Below, piece by piece: positions 1 through 8,344 of a stretch of 29,372 nt of DNA. The DNA is from CAYFUF01 sp964346245 (GTDB taxonomy: Bacteria; Bacillota; Clostridia; Tissierellales; Peptoniphilaceae). Location of the stretch: assembly GCA_964346245.1 (NCBI GenBank), contig CAYFUF010000019.1, positions 1 through 29,372 on the forward strand. The letters run 5' to 3'. Made by a program: the position numbers and the translations under genes. A model generated the notes under the pieces. It worked only from the letters and a program-made list of their open reading frames with translations. It made no database searches and was not told where the DNA came from. Within the stretch, counting starts at the first letter, position 1; each line of letters begins with the position of its first letter.

Positions 1-1191
1 GCATTACAAACTTGGAATGGTGGAGATAAAGTTGCTAATTTAGAGTTGGTAAAAGAACTAGCCTATAATTCGTATGATCAAATGAAGTGGCTTGAAGAAT
101 TAGGTTGGGAGTATGATGACTTTATCACTACCGGAGCTGGATCGATGTATCCAAGGACACATAAGGGGGTGAAACCCTTAGGTACAGGTTTTATTGATGC
201 CTATATGGAACAAATAGAAGGAAACGACAACTGTAAAATCTACTATGAAACTCGAGCAACTAATTTAGTTCAAGATGATACAGGTAGAGTTGTTGGCGTT
301 GAAGCAAAAGATTTAGATGGAAACACCTATACTTTTACTGCAGAGAAAGGTGTAATTCTTTCGACAGGCGGTTTTGCAGGGAATCAAGATCTTGTTGAGG
401 AGTACAATACATCAGGAATGTGGCCTGACTTATCTGGTCGTCAATCATCAAATCTACCTGCCATTGAAGGTGATGGAATTAAGTTAGCTGAACAAGTGAA
501 TGCTCAATTGGTTGATATGGATCAAATTCAATTGCTCTTCACCACAGAGGCAAAGACTGGCCAAGTTAATTTGGCAAACTTCAAACCAAATGGTACCGCT
601 GGTTATATTTTCGTTAATCAGGAAGGCGAAAGATTTGTTAGAGAAGACGGTCGTAGGGATGAAATATCACTTGGGATGATCGCTCAAACTGGAGAGATTG
701 GTTATATGGTTCAATCTGCCAGCTCTGGAAATATCGATTTGGAAACGGGAACTGACCTTGGCGGTGTACCGCTAAAAGATTTGATTGATCAAGGGCTTGT
801 ATTCTATGGGGTAACTTTAGAAGAAGCTGCTAAAGCAGCCGATATTCCATATGAGACTTTACAAGGTACAATTGATTCCTATAATGAGAAAGTTGATAAC
901 CAAGCAGAAGAAGATGAATTTGGAAGAAGATTATTCACGCACAAATTAGAAGGAGAGGACTGGTATATCGTACCTCGCTCACCAGCAATACATCATACTA
1001 TGGGCGGAGTCAAGATTGACGTAGATAATCATGTCATTGACGTTAATGGAAATATCATACCAGGTTTTTACGCTGCAGGTGAAGTACCTGGTAGTATCCA
1101 CGGCTCTCCTAGGCTGGGTGGGAATGCTTTAGTTGAAACAGTTGTTTTCGGAAGAAAGGCAGCACTGAGTATTCTCAAAGATAGTGAATAA
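1..1191 (+). CDS. Flavocytochrome c / fumarate-reductase-type flavoprotein, 5'-truncated by the window edge
   Basis: The open frame runs from base 1 with no stop, so the true start lies outside the window; the TTG at 46 is internal. The 396 residues seen match the substrate-binding and C-terminal parts of FAD_binding_2 flavoproteins (flavocytochrome c, extracellular fumarate and urocanate reductases). An Arg-Arg-Asp near 652-660 sits where the family has its proton-donating Arg. A His-His-Thr-Met-Gly-Gly motif lies at 991-1008. His-Gly-Ser-Pro-Arg-Leu-Gly-Gly-Asn-Ala near 1099-1128 supplies the substrate-carboxylate Arg and the FAD-contacting glycines. All the residues expected of a fumarate-type reductase that fall in this part are therefore present. 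The reaction is probably reduction of an alpha,beta-unsaturated carboxylate as terminal electron acceptor, outside the membrane; the substrate is inferred. Codon use is much more AT-rich than in most of the window. A hairpin terminator follows at 1249-1281. Confidence 0.85.
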   Translation, partial: ALQTWNGGDKVANLELVKELAYNSYDQMKWLEELGWEYDDFITTGAGSMYPRTHKGVKPLGTGFIDAYMEQIEGNDNCKIYYETRATNLVQDDTGRVVGVEAKDLDGNTYTFTAEKGVILSTGGFAGNQDLVEEYNTSGMWPDLSGRQSSNLPAIEGDGIKLAEQVNAQLVDMDQIQLLFTTEAKTGQVNLANFKPNGTAGYIFVNQEGERFVREDGRRDEISLGMIAQTGEIGYMVQSASSGNIDLETGTDLGGVPLKDLIDQGLVFYGVTLEEAAKAADIPYETLQGTIDSYNEKVDNQAEEDEFGRRLFTHKLEGEDWYIVPRSPAIHHTMGGVKIDVDNHVIDVNGNIIPGFYAAGEVPGSIHGSPRLGGNALVETVVFGRKAALSILKDSE

Positions 1192-1248
1192 TATAGATCT
1201 CTGCATAGGTAGAATCATGAACAGACAGTAAGATAATCATTGATAGAT

Positions 1249-1281
1249 AAACCCGCTTAAGAATTTACTAAGCGGGTTTTA
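1249..1281 (+). terminator. Rho-independent terminator after the flavoprotein gene
   Basis: The arms AAACCCGCTTA and TAAGCGGGTTT form an 11-bp stem around a 9-nt loop, and further T residues follow. It lies 58 bases after the stop codon. The A-rich left arm makes it potentially bidirectional. Confidence 0.8.
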
Positions 1282-1322
1282 AAGTGTTATTTAGCCTAGA
1301 GATTAAAATAATCGAATATTTC

Positions 1323-1353
1323 TTGCACCTACAGTTACTTCACCTTTTATACT
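1323..1353 (+). promoter_or_regulatory. Possible sigma-A-type promoter before the lipoprotein stump
   Basis: TTGCAC (1323-1328) and TATACT (1348-1353) resemble -35 and -10 boxes, but the spacer is 19 nt, longer than ideal. The position is right for the short reading frame that starts at 1391. Confidence 0.3.
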
Positions 1354-1390
1354 ATTTGTGTACGTTATTCTAATAACAAAAGGAGGAAGT

Positions 1391-1462
1391 ATGAAAACGC
1401 GTTTGAAAGCTTTACTGGCAATCATGGTTTTAGCTCTTATAGTGAGCTGCGGCAGCGTATGA
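1391..1462 (+). pseudogene. Stump of a lipoprotein gene (signal peptide only, 23 codons)
   Basis: An AAAGGAGG-type ribosome site at about 1379-1388 precedes an ATG at 1391. The 23-residue product has a textbook type II signal peptide: basic Lys-Thr-Arg-Leu-Lys, a hydrophobic core rich in Leu/Ala/Ile/Val, and a Leu-Ile-Val-Ser-Cys lipobox. It then stops at TGA 1460-1462, three residues after the lipobox Cys. A lipoprotein cannot function from this alone, so I read it as the surviving 5' end of a gene whose body was lost. The flavin reductase at 18669 has a comparable lipoprotein leader, so the lost gene could have been a similar reductase, but nothing here proves that. A genuine tiny lipopeptide is the alternative. 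Confidence 0.6.
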
Positions 1463-1583
1463 GGACCAAGTACGTCGCACACCGCAACTGTAAACACGTC
1501 GCTAATTAACATAACAACAACCGCTCTCCATAGGAGCGCGTATTGCCCCCCCCAAGTGCGCCGGCCCTAGAGCTATAGATTGA

Positions 1584-1634
1584 CCCCCACCGGGACAAAC
1601 GGTAAGGCGTTTGGCTTGGTGGGGGACTTTTTTT
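1584..1634 (+). terminator. Strong hairpin with T-tract in the 1463-1815 intergenic region
   Basis: CCCCCACC (1584-1591) pairs with GGTGGGGG (1618-1625), an inner CAAACG/CGTTTG stem extends it, and ACTTTTTTT follows. It ends whatever transcript comes through the broken lipoprotein gene. The rest of 1463-1815 holds no gene I can support. It has a small CGCTC/GAGCG hairpin near 1522-1538, a run of eight C at 1546-1553, and the sharp shift from AT-rich to GC-rich sequence. Confidence 0.75.
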
Positions 1635-1665
1635 GTTGGGGTGGGGCTGGGACACTTTGGGACGT

Positions 1666-1689
1666 GGGCCATGGAACATGGCCCTCTTT
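1666..1689 (+). terminator. Terminator-like hairpin made from the GGGCCATG repeat motif
   Basis: GGGCCATG (1666-1673), a GAA loop and CATGGCCC (1677-1684) form a perfect 8-bp stem, followed by TCTTTTT. The arms are the core of the motif that borders several of the composite repeats elsewhere in the window. It lies 127 bases before the amylase start. Confidence 0.5.
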
Positions 1690-1815
1690 TTGGTTTTGAT
1701 GGGGAAGGGGAGCCAGAATCAGCAATTGCGAAGGGAGGTCGCTAGGGTTACAATAATGATAGGAAAAACGGGAGGCGCTCCTGTAAGAGGAGGAAGAGAA
1801 TAGGATGGAGAGGCA

Positions 1816-3558
1816 ATGAGAAAGGGAAGAAGAATAGTGATGGTGTGGCTGTCAGCCCTGATGCTTGTTTTTGGCGGACAGGGGGAAGTGGCGGCAGCGC
1901 CCGAATTTGACTTTGACCAGGCGGTCATTTACTTTTTGCTGACGGACCGTTTCTATGATGGGGACCCGTCCAATAATGACCCCAATGGCGAGGCTTATGA
2001 CCAAGAACATCCGGAGACTTACCATGGCGGTGACTTCCAGGGCCTGATTGATAAGCTGGACTACCTCGAAGAGCTGGGCGTCAACACCATTTGGATTACC
2101 CCCATTGTCGACAATATCGACTTTGACCAGAGGCACAGCAAGGAGGGGGCGCAGTACGGCTATCATGGCTATTGGGCGAAGGACTTCACCCAGCTGGATG
2201 AGCACCTGGGAGACTTGGACACCTTCAAGCAGCTGATTGATGAGGTCCACGACCGAGATATGAAGCTCATGGTCGATGTGGTGTTGAATCACACGGGGTA
2301 TGGCCTGAAAACGACGGATGAGGGCAACGATCAAAGCGGCAACCCCATCCCCAACTTCCCCACGGAAGAGGACCAAGCCCGCTTTGAGGGCATGCTCCGC
2401 CTCGATCCAGACGCCAACCACCCAGTGACCGGGGAGCTTGCTGGCTTACCAGACTTCATCACCGAAGATCCAGCGGTCAGAGAGCAGATCATCCAGTGGC
2501 AAACGGACTGGATCGAGAAGACTAGGACGGATAGGGGAGACAGCATTGACTACTTCCGCGTAGATACCATCAAGCATGTGGAGATGGAAACATGGCAAGC
2601 CTTCCACGCCCGCCTTCGGGAAATTGACCCGGACTTTCGCATCATCGGCGAATATTTCGATGCCACCTTCTTAGCCAACGGCAAGTTCTTGGAGAGTGGG
2701 ACGATGGACTCCCTTTTGGACTTTGGCTTCAAGGATATTGCCCAAGAATTTCTCAGGGGGCGGATTGACAGCGCCGAGCGGCAGCTCGTTAACCGCAACC
2801 AGACCCTGACCCAAGAGGCGACCATGGGGCAATTCCTAAGCAGCCACGACGAGAACGGCTTCTTGGTTACCAGGGCAAAGAAGGACCCCGGCCTCATGAA
2901 AGCCGCCATCTCCCTGCAGCTGACCGCCAAAGGACAGCCCGTCATCTACTATGGCGAGGAGCTGGGCCTAAGCGGCATGAATGCGAGGGACATGGACAAA
3001 GGTCAATTCAGCGAGAACCGCTATGACATGGACTGGAACCTCGTGGGCAAAAGCGACTATGAGGCCCACTACAAAAGACTCCTTTCCGCCCGCCAAGCAT
3101 TTTCTGAAACCTTCGCCCGCGGAACAAGGACGGTTTTAGGCGGCGGAGACGATGAAGGATACACTTTGTTCGAGCGGTCCCATGAGGGGGAAACCGTCCT
3201 TGTTGCCATCAACATTGACCCCGAAGAGAAGCACATTAAAATCGAGAACCCCTTGCAGTACGGTAAGCACGAACTGGATAATCTCGTCCTCTACGACTAC
3301 TACAGCGGCAGAGCCTATGCGGTCAAGGAGGGGGAAGATTTGGACTTGACGCTTTCAGCCAACAGCGATGGAGGCACCCTAATCCTTTCCCTTATCGATA
3401 AAAGCCAAGTGCCTGAGACCGCAGTAAGCAGCGAAGCAGGCGGCTTGCCCGTCGGCGGGATAGTCGTAGGCTCAGCCATTTTGATCATAGTGATTCTAGC
3501 CGCCATAAACCGCAAGAAGAACAAGCAGCAAAGGACAAGCGATGAAACTGACATTTAA
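1816..3558 (+). CDS. Membrane-anchored extracellular alpha-amylase (GH13)
   Basis: The 580-residue protein has an N-terminal signal peptide (about residues 1-28, ending Val-Ala-Ala-Ala) and a GH13 barrel with all four classical regions: Asp-Val-Val-Leu-Asn-His at 154-159, Phe-Arg-Val-Asp with the nucleophile Asp250, Gly-Glu-Tyr with the acid/base Glu279, and Ser-His-Asp with Asp345. A C-terminal all-beta domain follows. A single hydrophobic helix at about 540-565 then ends in a Lys/Arg-rich tail, which should hold the enzyme on the outer face of the membrane. There is no LPXTG motif. It should hydrolyse alpha-1,4-glucans to maltodextrins for uptake. No maltodextrin transporter is visible. The gene overlaps the next, broken, reading frame by 17 bases, so the two were probably co-translated. 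The ribosome site GGAGAGG lies just before the ATG. Confidence 0.93.
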   Translation: MRKGRRIVMVWLSALMLVFGGQGEVAAAPEFDFDQAVIYFLLTDRFYDGDPSNNDPNGEAYDQEHPETYHGGDFQGLIDKLDYLEELGVNTIWITPIVDNIDFDQRHSKEGAQYGYHGYWAKDFTQLDEHLGDLDTFKQLIDEVHDRDMKLMVDVVLNHTGYGLKTTDEGNDQSGNPIPNFPTEEDQARFEGMLRLDPDANHPVTGELAGLPDFITEDPAVREQIIQWQTDWIEKTRTDRGDSIDYFRVDTIKHVEMETWQAFHARLREIDPDFRIIGEYFDATFLANGKFLESGTMDSLLDFGFKDIAQEFLRGRIDSAERQLVNRNQTLTQEATMGQFLSSHDENGFLVTRAKKDPGLMKAAISLQLTAKGQPVIYYGEELGLSGMNARDMDKGQFSENRYDMDWNLVGKSDYEAHYKRLLSARQAFSETFARGTRTVLGGGDDEGYTLFERSHEGETVLVAINIDPEEKHIKIENPLQYGKHELDNLVLYDYYSGRAYAVKEGEDLDLTLSANSDGGTLILSLIDKSQVPETAVSSEAGGLPVGGIVVGSAILIIVILAAINRKKNKQQRTSDETDI

Positions 3559-4056
3559 CGAGAAAACCTTATGCCTGGAGCTGGAGACAGCAAAGAGCAG
3601 GTGGGCGAGCCTGTAAGGCTTCAGACCATCCTTTTTCATGCAAGGAGAGGAGATCTTTTTTGACCAGGCGAAGGAAATTACTCACCACTACAGAGGGGAC
3701 GGCAAGACCATCAGGTCGCTCTTCGACTTTGCCGACGTCTCTTTTGAGACCCAGATAGAACAAGAGGGAGATGAAGTCTTCCTGACATGGACCCCCATCC
3801 GCGAGGACAGGGCAATCGACGAAGTAAGGTGGCCCCAACCCCTCAGCTTCGATGAGCCCAGGTCGGACTGGTTGACCCTCCTCAATGTTCAGCAGGGTTT
3901 GGGGATCCCCAACACATTCCCCAACACCCTCGGCCCCATACACTTTGACGGCCTCTTCAACACGGCTGGCGCGACCATGCCCTGGTTCGCCCAAATCAAG
4001 GGAACAAGTGGCGTTTTAGCCACCTGTATGACCCCATGGGATGCAGGCTACCGAGC
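3542..4056 (+). pseudogene. Broken gene after the amylase: N-terminal part of a large carbohydrate-related protein (DUF5696-like?)
   Basis: An ATG at 3542, inside the amylase gene, opens a frame that is cut by an in-frame TAA at 3614-3616 and then continues in the same frame, reaching a Met at 3638 and running to about 4056. Residues on both sides of the stop read as one beta-rich protein. The last recognisable stretch is Met-Thr-Pro-Trp-Asp-Ala-Gly-Tyr. After that the frame runs into the antisense of the neighbouring minus-strand fragment and stops at 4090. The pattern of aromatic and Pro/Trp motifs reminds me of DUF5696-type glycan-processing proteins, which are normally several hundred residues longer; this family call is weak. 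It is dead on two counts, a nonsense codon and a missing 3' end. Confidence 0.6.
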
Positions 4057-4215
4057 ATTCCGCCCTTTCAGCTTGCCGCTTCCCTCATAGGAGGTCTCGC
4101 CGCAGTCAGGTTCGGGCAGCATGTCGTCCTGGAGAGCGGGCGTGTCTTGCTCTTGGTCTTTGAACTTTCCGGTCTTATACATGGTTCTTGGATCGATCAG
4201 TTTCGCTTTGGTCAT
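4048..4215 (-). pseudogene. 5' fragment of a YdaD-like short-chain dehydrogenase (SDR)
   Basis: On the minus strand a perfect AAGGAGG site precedes an ATG at 4215. The 55 codons read like the N-terminal arm of the general-stress SDRs of the B. subtilis YdaD/YhdF type: a Gln-rich leader, Leu-Gln-Asp-Asp-Met, Pro-Glu-Pro, then Tyr-Glu-Gly-Ser-Gly-Lys-Leu-Lys-Gly. In intact family members the next residues are the Ile-Thr-Gly-Gly nucleotide-binding loop. Here the reading frame instead becomes Arg-Asn-Ala-Arg and stops at 4048-4050. The whole Rossmann domain is missing. The break coincides within a few bases with the end of the plus-strand broken gene, so both were probably cut by one deletion. 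Confidence 0.7.
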
Positions 4216-4424
4216 TATTTCCTCCTTAATGAGTGAGTTGCCTTTTACTTATATCTAAAGGAGGGGAGGGTGAAATATGGGGGGGCTGGGGCATGGACCT
4301 CGACAGGATTGGGCGTAGGGGCTTTTGGGGGTGCGGACATGGCCCTCAACATGCAGCAAAGAAAAAGTCCAGCGGGGACGGACTCTTTTGTGATATAGGT
4401 TTTCAAAAGCGTGTAAGAATGTTA

Positions 4425-4445
4425 AACTTAGGTTAATTCTAAGTT
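4425..4445. promoter_or_regulatory. Perfect palindrome upstream of the phosphate transporter, possible operator
   Basis: AACTTAG (4425-4431) and CTAAGTT (4439-4445) are exact inverted repeats separated by 7 bases, centred about 67 bases before the gene start at 4502. There is no T-tract after it, so it is more likely an operator or leader hairpin than a terminator. I cannot name the regulator. The rest of 4216-4501 holds a weak AGTCC/GGACT hairpin near 4365-4394 and no gene that I can support. Confidence 0.35.
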
Positions 4446-4501
4446 AGGATGATGGAAAATAGTTATGAAGAAGGACTGGAATGAAACCATGGAGTTAGCG
4501 C

Positions 4502-6325
4502 ATGTCAATCTATAATATTTTGGAACTTATTGGAGGTTTGGCCCTGTTTTTGTTCGGTATGCATATCCTGGGGGATAGCTTAACGACAATTTCGGGCGGT
4601 AAGATGGAGCAGCTGTTGGAGAAGCTCAGCTCGACCAAGCTGAAGGCCCTGCTTTTGGGTACGGTGGTCACGGCAGTTATCCAATCTTCATCGGCGACGA
4701 CGGTCATGGTCGTTGCTCTTGTCAACTCGGGCGTAATGAAGCTGAAGCAGGCGATCCCCATCATCATGGGTGCCAACATTGGAACGACAGTCACGGGTTG
4801 GATACTTAGTTTATCGGGCATATCGGGCGAGAGTTTCTTCATCCAAATATTGAAGCCATCCACCTTTACCCCAGTTCTTGCCATTATCGGCGTCATACTC
4901 ATCTTCAGCGGAAAAACCGTTGGGAAGAAAGCAATCGGCAATGCCTTACTCGGCTTTGCTGTTTTAATGTATGGTATGGATGCCATGTCCGCATCCGTCC
5001 TCCCTCTGCAGAGCGACCCTAATTTCCAGAGCGCCTTCCAAGTGTTCACCAACCCCTTATTGGGCGTTGCTGTGGGTGCACTTTTAACGGCCATCCTCCA
5101 GTCATCCTCAGCCATGACCGGTATTTTGCAGGCTCTATCGACGACGGGGGCAATTACCTTCTCCTCCGCCATTCCCCTCATCATGGGACAAAACATCGGT
5201 ACCTGCATTACGGCGATTCTCTCCTCCATTGGAGCGGGCAAGAACGCCAAGCGGGCCTCCTTTATCCACTTGACCTTCAACATGATTGGCACGGTCGTCT
5301 TCATGTTCCTTTTCTATGTCATCAATTGGATAAGGCCATTCAGTTTCATCAACGATAGTATCAATGAGGTGGGTATTGCCATCGTCCACACCGTCTTCAA
5401 TATGGTCACTGTTATTGCCCTCTTTCCTTTCATTGACCAGCTGGTTAAACTGTCTAAAATTGTCATTCCCAAAAAGGAGCCTTCCAAGACCAAGGACGAG
5501 CTTACCCGCTCACTTCGCCTCTTGGATCCTCGCTTCCTGGAACGACCTGGTTTTGCCGTCGAGCAGTCTTTCATCGTCATCCAGCGCATGATGGATACGG
5601 CAACCTCCTGCCTGCACGAGGCGGTGGGCCTTATCTTCGACTACAGCGATGAGAAGTACGCCAATGTCGAATTCCTAGAGAGCCAGGTGGATTCCTATGA
5701 GGACGCCCTCTTGGAGTACACCATCAAGATTACCTCGAGCAGCCTCAACAAGTCGGACACCCAGAAGCTGTCCATCATCCTCCACACCATCAACGACGTG
5801 GAGCGGATTAGTGACTATGCCATGAACATCGCCGAGCAGGCCCAAATCAAGGCAAAGTCGCCCACCAACTTCTCGGATGCGGCTCTGGCTGAGCTCAGCC
5901 TCTTTACCACCGCCGTCGAGAACATTACCGAAAAAGCCAGGTATGCTTTGGCGGAGTTGGACTTGAGTATGGCCTTTGAAATTCGTGCCCTCGAGGACCG
6001 CATCGACCAGATTAACCGCGACTTGTCCGACACCCACATTGCCCGCTTACAAAAGGGCATCTGCCGGATTGAAAACGGCATTAACATTGTTGAAATGTAC
6101 AACCACTTAGAGCGAATCGCTGACCACTGCTTTAATGTCAGCGTCACGATCATTGACTTCGTCAGCGACGGCGCCGACCTGGAAAATCCAGGCGCCCGCT
6201 ATGACCGCACCAACCCCCGCTATCCCGAGCTGGTCGACTACTATGCACAGAAGTACCGCCTGCCCGACGTGGAGGACGACCCAAGCGACCTTGCCTGCGA
6301 TGTGGCGGAGTTGACCTTGGAGTAG
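4502..6325 (+). CDS. Na/phosphate cotransporter family protein with C-terminal PhoU-like domain
   Basis: The 607-residue protein has the two inverted Na_Pi_cotrans repeats. Each is marked by a Gln-Ser-Ser-Ser-Ala signature (residues 61-65 and again near 200) followed by an Asn-Ile-Gly-Thr loop, within about eight membrane segments in the first 325 residues. The remaining C-terminal part is helical and acidic with the spacing of a PhoU domain, as in the YjbB/NptA-type bacterial proteins. It should couple sodium entry to phosphate movement; in bacteria some of these export phosphate. The start at 4502 has only a weak GGAG upstream. The gene stands alone and ends at a strong terminator (6475-6520) just past the first N run. 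Confidence 0.9.
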   Translation: MSIYNILELIGGLALFLFGMHILGDSLTTISGGKMEQLLEKLSSTKLKALLLGTVVTAVIQSSSATTVMVVALVNSGVMKLKQAIPIIMGANIGTTVTGWILSLSGISGESFFIQILKPSTFTPVLAIIGVILIFSGKTVGKKAIGNALLGFAVLMYGMDAMSASVLPLQSDPNFQSAFQVFTNPLLGVAVGALLTAILQSSSAMTGILQALSTTGAITFSSAIPLIMGQNIGTCITAILSSIGAGKNAKRASFIHLTFNMIGTVVFMFLFYVINWIRPFSFINDSINEVGIAIVHTVFNMVTVIALFPFIDQLVKLSKIVIPKKEPSKTKDELTRSLRLLDPRFLERPGFAVEQSFIVIQRMMDTATSCLHEAVGLIFDYSDEKYANVEFLESQVDSYEDALLEYTIKITSSSLNKSDTQKLSIILHTINDVERISDYAMNIAEQAQIKAKSPTNFSDAALAELSLFTTAVENITEKARYALAELDLSMAFEIRALEDRIDQINRDLSDTHIARLQKGICRIENGINIVEMYNHLERIADHCFNVSVTIIDFVSDGADLENPGARYDRTNPRYPELVDYYAQKYRLPDVEDDPSDLACDVAELTLE

Positions 6326-6359
6326 GGTTTGTGTGAGGTAAAGTTTGTATGGGGATGAG

Positions 6360-6459
6360 NNNNNNNNNNNNNNNNNNNNNNNNNNNNNNNNNNNNNNNNN
6401 NNNNNNNNNNNNNNNNNNNNNNNNNNNNNNNNNNNNNNNNNNNNNNNNNNNNNNNNNNN
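6360..6459. other. Assembly gap of 100 N whose flanks overlap
   Basis: The 18 bases before the gap (6342-6359) are identical to the 18 after it (6460-6477). This suggests that two contigs ending in the same sequence were joined with a default 100-N spacer and that no sequence is missing. Confidence 0.85.
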
Positions 6460-6474
6460 AGTTTGTATGGGGAT

Positions 6475-6520
6475 GAGCAAGCGGGAGCCGGCCTTTGGCC
6501 GCTCCCCTTGCTCTTTTTTT
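6475..6520 (+). terminator. Strong terminator of the phosphate transporter gene
   Basis: GAGCAAG, CGGGAGC and CGGCC pair across a TTT loop with GGCC, GCTCCC and CTTGCTC to give a stem of about 17 bp with one bulge, followed by seven T. Confidence 0.85.
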
Positions 6521-6528
6521 GTGGGGGG

Positions 6529-7066
6529 CCATGGATGCGGGGCGTCCCAAAATGTCCCAGGTCCGGCGTCCGTCATACCAAATCTCGATTTCTCCTATTT
6601 TGTGGGGTCGGCTTCAGCGAATTTTTCATACCAAATTCCACTTTTCGTCGTTTTGTGGGGGCCATGAGGGCGGTGTTGGTCATACCAAATGGCCCATTTC
6701 CTCAATTTGTGGGGACTGTGCGGGCGGTGTTGGTCATACCAAATGGCCCATTTCCTCGATTTGTGGGGACTCATGCTGGTGAAAATGACCTACCAAATGG
6801 CGATTCTCCTGCTTTTGGTATGACGCGGGCCATATTTCCGGCATACCAAATCGCGGAAAGTTGATATTTGGGGGGATAGGCGGGGCGGGGAAGCGGTTTG
6901 GCCCGCCAAGGGCGGGCCGAAACCGCCCAAGGTCGCGGGGCGCTGAAGAATGCACCCAGCCGGCATCCGTAACATGGGCTCGAACCGCCGCCTTGCCCAA
7001 GCACCGCCGCCGCGCCCTTCCAGGCGAAATGCCGCAAAGCGGCGATTTCGCCTGCCCCGCCCCACC
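6529..7066 (+). repeat. Composite intergenic repeat, copy A (stem-loop array plus GC-hairpin module)
   Basis: Six units begin (first C of CATACCAAAT or CCTACCAAAT) at 6574, 6627, 6681, 6735, 6789 and 6842, with spacings of 53, 54, 54, 54 and 53. A GC module follows with two hairpins: GCGGTTTGG pairing with the CCGAAACCGC side at about 6892-6930, and GGCGAAATGCCGC pairing with GCGGCGATTTCGCC at about 7023-7053. A degenerate border motif, GTCCCAAAATGTCCC, is at 6544-6558. In this copy the unit containing AAATGGCCC is present twice in tandem. It lies between convergent gene ends, flanked by a terminator on each side. Confidence 0.88.
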
Positions 7067-7076
7067 CCCAACACAC

Positions 7077-7116
7077 AAAAACCCCGAGAGCGGCCCAAAG
7101 GCCGGCTCTCGGGGGA
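7077..7116 (-). terminator. Terminator of the baeRF-type gene
   Basis: Read on the minus strand, CCCCGAGAGCCGGCC pairs with the GGGCCGCTCTCGGGG side across a TTT loop and is followed by TTTTT. It begins 6 bases after the stop codon. Confidence 0.85.
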
Positions 7117-7121
7117 TATGT

Positions 7122-8180
7122 CTAGTAGCGGTAGATTGCCCCGATGCCGCGAGGGAAGGGGACGTAGTTTTCGTCGACGGTGACGACATCGCCCGAGGCG
7201 AGGATGACGTCTGCGACCAATTTGTCTAGCTGGACGGGGTCGATGTCCTGGTCATCTTTTCGGATGAGCAGGGTCTTGATGCGTCCTTGCTCGGCTTCCT
7301 TGCCTATGCGGGAAGCGTTGTCGGAGCCCTGGTCGTCTTGGCCGAGGGAAATCTCCAGATTCTCGACTTCCTCTTCAACGCTTTGGATGAAGGGGGGAAG
7401 CAGGTTTTCGCGCAGGGCCTGGATTGCCTCTTTCTCGTCCATGGAGCTGAGGGGCTTGTCGATGAACATAAAGACGTCAACCTGGTTCTTGGTATATTTC
7501 TTGAAGGCGGAGATGTTCTCGGTGGTGCCGAAGACAATGAGGGGGAGGGCGTCTGGTGCGCCCGCCTTGACGTAGGGCCCTAGGGCAGAGCCGATGTGGC
7601 GCATGAACTTCTCAGTTTCCTTCTCCTCGATGTTGGATCGAGTTTGATGGCCATGTAAATTATTGGCCGCCCCATCCGTCCTATTGAGGTTGCCGTCCTT
7701 GACATCGCGGTCGTCAAAGAGCTCGTCGAAGCGGGTTTCGACGTCGTCGAGTTGGACGGGGTAGATGCCCTCGGAATCAAAGTGGTTGAGGCTGAAGCGG
7801 TCCTTGGACAGGTCCAGCAGGTAGTACTCGGTGAAGATATCGAAGTAGTTGATGAGGGGGAGGATGTGGAAGCGGTCGCCCACCACAACCCGCTCGGGCA
7901 GGTCGACGGCAAGCTTGATTGCCTCCATCCCTTGATCGCATACGAAGATGGCGAGGCCTTCCTTGACATCCTGCCAAAATTCGGTGTCACTGCCAAGCTC
8001 TTCCAGCTCGCTGACGAGATTTGCGCTGTCCCCGTCGATTTGACTTTTGACCTCCTCCAGCAAGTTGCGAAAACGAACAGTGTTCTGCTCTCTATCGGGC
8101 GATGTCCGGTAAGTCGGCATATACAAGCTGACCATGACCGGGCTTTTGCGTTCAAGTAGTTCTCTTATCGTCATTGCCAT
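7122..8180 (-). CDS. baeRF family 3-like protein (bacterial archaeo-eukaryotic release-factor fold)
   Basis: The 352-residue soluble protein begins with a Val-Ser-Leu-Tyr-Met-Pro-Thr-Tyr-Arg-Thr motif at 17-26 and an Asn-rich helix ending Leu-Leu-Glu-Glu-Val. It ends with an Asp-rich strand and Phe-Pro-Arg-Gly-Ile-Gly-Ala-Ile-Tyr-Arg-Tyr. This start and end are characteristic of the bacterial relatives of eRF1/Pelota in the baeRF_family3 group. Their role is not firmly known, though a ribosome-linked or stress function is proposed for the superfamily. No Gly-Gly-Gln peptide-release motif is visible, so I would not call it a release factor. AGGAGG sits 8 bases before the ATG at 8180. It appears to be a single-gene unit ending in a strong terminator. 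Confidence 0.72.
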   Translation of the reverse strand: MAMTIRELLERKSPVMVSLYMPTYRTSPDREQNTVRFRNLLEEVKSQIDGDSANLVSELEELGSDTEFWQDVKEGLAIFVCDQGMEAIKLAVDLPERVVVGDRFHILPLINYFDIFTEYYLLDLSKDRFSLNHFDSEGIYPVQLDDVETRFDELFDDRDVKDGNLNRTDGAANNLHGHQTRSNIEEKETEKFMRHIGSALGPYVKAGAPDALPLIVFGTTENISAFKKYTKNQVDVFMFIDKPLSSMDEKEAIQALRENLLPPFIQSVEEEVENLEISLGQDDQGSDNASRIGKEAEQGRIKTLLIRKDDQDIDPVQLDKLVADVILASGDVVTVDENYVPFPRGIGAIYRY

Positions 8181-8344
8181 ATCACTTCCTCCTTATTTCG
8201 GTTCGGGTAAGTTGATGGTAAAAATGTGCCTAAGCAACTTATGCCCCAAAGGAGTGGTGGTGAAACGTTGAAGGGCCATGCCCTATGAACCCATTGATGG
8301 CCAAGGCTAAGGAAACTGGCGCACATGGCCATGCCGCTCATGGG

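Noticed and set aside
4233..4436. Small plus-strand frames at 4036-4236 and 4233-4436
   Set aside because: The first is antisense to the SDR fragment. The second is Gly/Trp-rich low-complexity sequence without family resemblance.
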